Positions 63,171-64,000 of a stretch of 64,000 nucleotides of DNA are shown piece by piece. The position numbers and the translations under genes were made by a program. Under the pieces are notes generated by a model. That model worked only from the letters and a program-made list of their open reading frames with translations, made no database searches and was not told the DNA's origin. The stretch is from Larkinella sp. C7 (GTDB taxonomy: Bacteria > Bacteroidota > Bacteroidia > Cytophagales > Spirosomataceae): NCBI RefSeq assembly GCF_006149005.1, contig NZ_VBSL01000003.1, forward strand, positions 248,001-312,000, given 5' to 3'. The stretch's first letter is position 1; every line of letters starts with the position of its first letter.

Positions 63171-64000
63171 ATGAAACTTGCTCCTGATACCTTAACCGAT
63201 CTGAAAATTACCAAACCGAAGGATACGGCCGCCGGGCTGACCGCTGTAACCGAATCTTTTCGACACGTTTTTCGCCAGACGGAACTGGTGCGCGGCTGGA
63301 AAGCGCTGTATCAGCTCAATCAGAAAGACGGCTACGATTGCCCGAGTTGCGCCTGGCCCGATCCCGACGATGACCGTTCATCCATTGCGGAGTATTGCGA
63401 AAGTGGTGCCAAAGCCGTTGCCGACGAAATAATGACGAAGCACACAGCCTCGCCGGTTCTGTTTCAGCGGTATTCGGTGGCGGACTTGCTGCAAAAGGAT
63501 GATTTCTGGCTCGGACAGCAGGGGCGGTTGACGCAGCCGCTGGTGATTCGGAAAGGGCAGACGCACTACGAACCCATCGCCTGGAACGATGCCTTTCAAC
63601 TCATTGCCGACCACCTCAATGCGCTCGATTCGCCGGACGAAGCGGTTTTTTATACCTCGGGCCGAACCAGCAACGAAGCGGCTTTCCTGTACCAGTTGTT
63701 TGTCCGGCAATATGGCACCAACAACATGCCGGATTGCTCCAACATGTGTCACGAATCGACCTCCGTCGCACTGGCCGAAACCCTCGGGCTGGGCAAAGCG
63801 TCGATTGTCTACGAAGACCTGGAAAAAGCGGAAGTGATCATGATCATGGGCCAGAATCCCGGCACCAACGCCCCCCGCATGTTGACGCCCCTCGAACAGG
63901 CCAAGCGCAACGGGGCCACGATCATCGCCGTCAATCCGCTGGTGGAAACCGGTTTGCTGGCCTTCCAGTTTCCGCAAAGTGTTCGGGACATGGTGTTGGG
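63171..64000 (+). CDS. YdeP/FdhF-like molybdopterin oxidoreductase, alpha subunit (3' end outside window)
   Basis: At least 276 residues from ATG 63171, open to the window edge. The iron-sulfur/cofactor segment reads GYDCPSCAWPDPDDD, as in the YdeP branch of FdhF-like proteins, and the later motifs are PDCSNMCHESTSVALAETLG, GQNPGTNAPRMLTPL and IIAVNPLVETG. No selenocysteine codon is needed in this branch. It probably needs FdhD, encoded at 50982, for activation. Its own reaction (formate or another substrate) is not settled. Confidence 0.92.
   Translation, partial: MKLAPDTLTDLKITKPKDTAAGLTAVTESFRHVFRQTELVRGWKALYQLNQKDGYDCPSCAWPDPDDDRSSIAEYCESGAKAVADEIMTKHTASPVLFQRYSVADLLQKDDFWLGQQGRLTQPLVIRKGQTHYEPIAWNDAFQLIADHLNALDSPDEAVFYTSGRTSNEAAFLYQLFVRQYGTNNMPDCSNMCHESTSVALAETLGLGKASIVYEDLEKAEVIMIMGQNPGTNAPRMLTPLEQAKRNGATIIAVNPLVETGLLAFQFPQSVRDMVL

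Noticed and set aside
1-64000. CRISPR array or rRNA operon
   Set aside because: No regularly spaced identical repeats with unique spacers and no rRNA-like sequence were seen; the tandem words at 25909 and 47101 are short and contiguous.

Overview
The window looks like chromosomal DNA from a Bacteroidota bacterium of the Cytophagales, most like Spirosomaceae (Spirosoma/Larkinella type). The reasons are a SusC/SusD pair, an lpxC-fabZ fusion inside an lpxD-lpxC/fabZ-lpxA run, a gliding-type CHU_C carboxy terminus with PKD and SBBP repeats, a SAM-like tyrosine recombinase of the Bacteroidetes type, TAnnTTTG-like promoter elements, few Shine-Dalgarno sites and a moderately GC-rich core. Genus is inference.

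Region by region. (1) 1-19.8 kb is a polysaccharide utilisation locus for a rhamnose-containing pectin: a secreted six-hairpin-type protein (cut by the window edge), a GH28 polygalacturonase-like enzyme, two GH78 alpha-L-rhamnosidases, four sugar-acid/alcohol type enzymes (SDR, cyclase-family hydrolase, Zn-alcohol dehydrogenase, D-2-hydroxyacid dehydrogenase), an AraC regulator and SusC/SusD. (2) 20-26.1 kb is an accessory islet beside a CAU tRNA. It holds AT-rich orphan membrane genes, several frameshifted or truncated genes, an unusual structured inverted repeat, and a tyrosine recombinase broken by one in-frame ochre codon. (3) 26.3-31.7 kb is core: HD phosphohydrolase, lpxD, lpxC/fabZ, lpxA and an ABC ATPase. 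(4) 32-37.7 kb carries a large secreted propeller/PKD protein, a TonB-C protein, an HAD phosphatase and a GIN-domain lipoprotein. (5) 38-44.2 kb is a MarR-controlled RND efflux operon (marR-tolC-hlyD-acrB) with two matching palindromic operators. (6) 44.3-50.7 kb holds an SDR, a Crp-like regulator and the phosphorylative L-rhamnose pathway (FGGY kinase, RhaI isomerase, aldolase/dehydrogenase fusion). This would consume the rhamnose released by the GH78 enzymes 35-40 kb away.

(7) 50.98-59.5 kb has fdhD and then the most interesting region: a tightly coupled six-gene operon (PqqD-like small protein, ATP-grasp ligase, fold-type III PLP decarboxylase, urea-transporter/M23 fusion, TPR-barrel protein, TPR lipoprotein-like exported protein). 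It is divergent from a LytTR regulator whose receiver domain lacks the phospho-acceptor, and a direct repeat sits just upstream of that regulator. (8) 59.5-63.1 kb is an ECF sigma / small membrane protein / Spy-like / YHYH / YwqK-like / SCO1 cluster that suggests envelope or metal (copper) stress. (9) At 63.17 kb starts a YdeP/FdhF-like molybdopterin oxidoreductase, the likely client of FdhD, truncated by the window end.

A recurrent structural feature is that many gaps between genes, including gaps inside operons, hold long inverted repeats. Each has its own sequence, several are built from short tandem words, and most lack a U-tract. They are listed individually.
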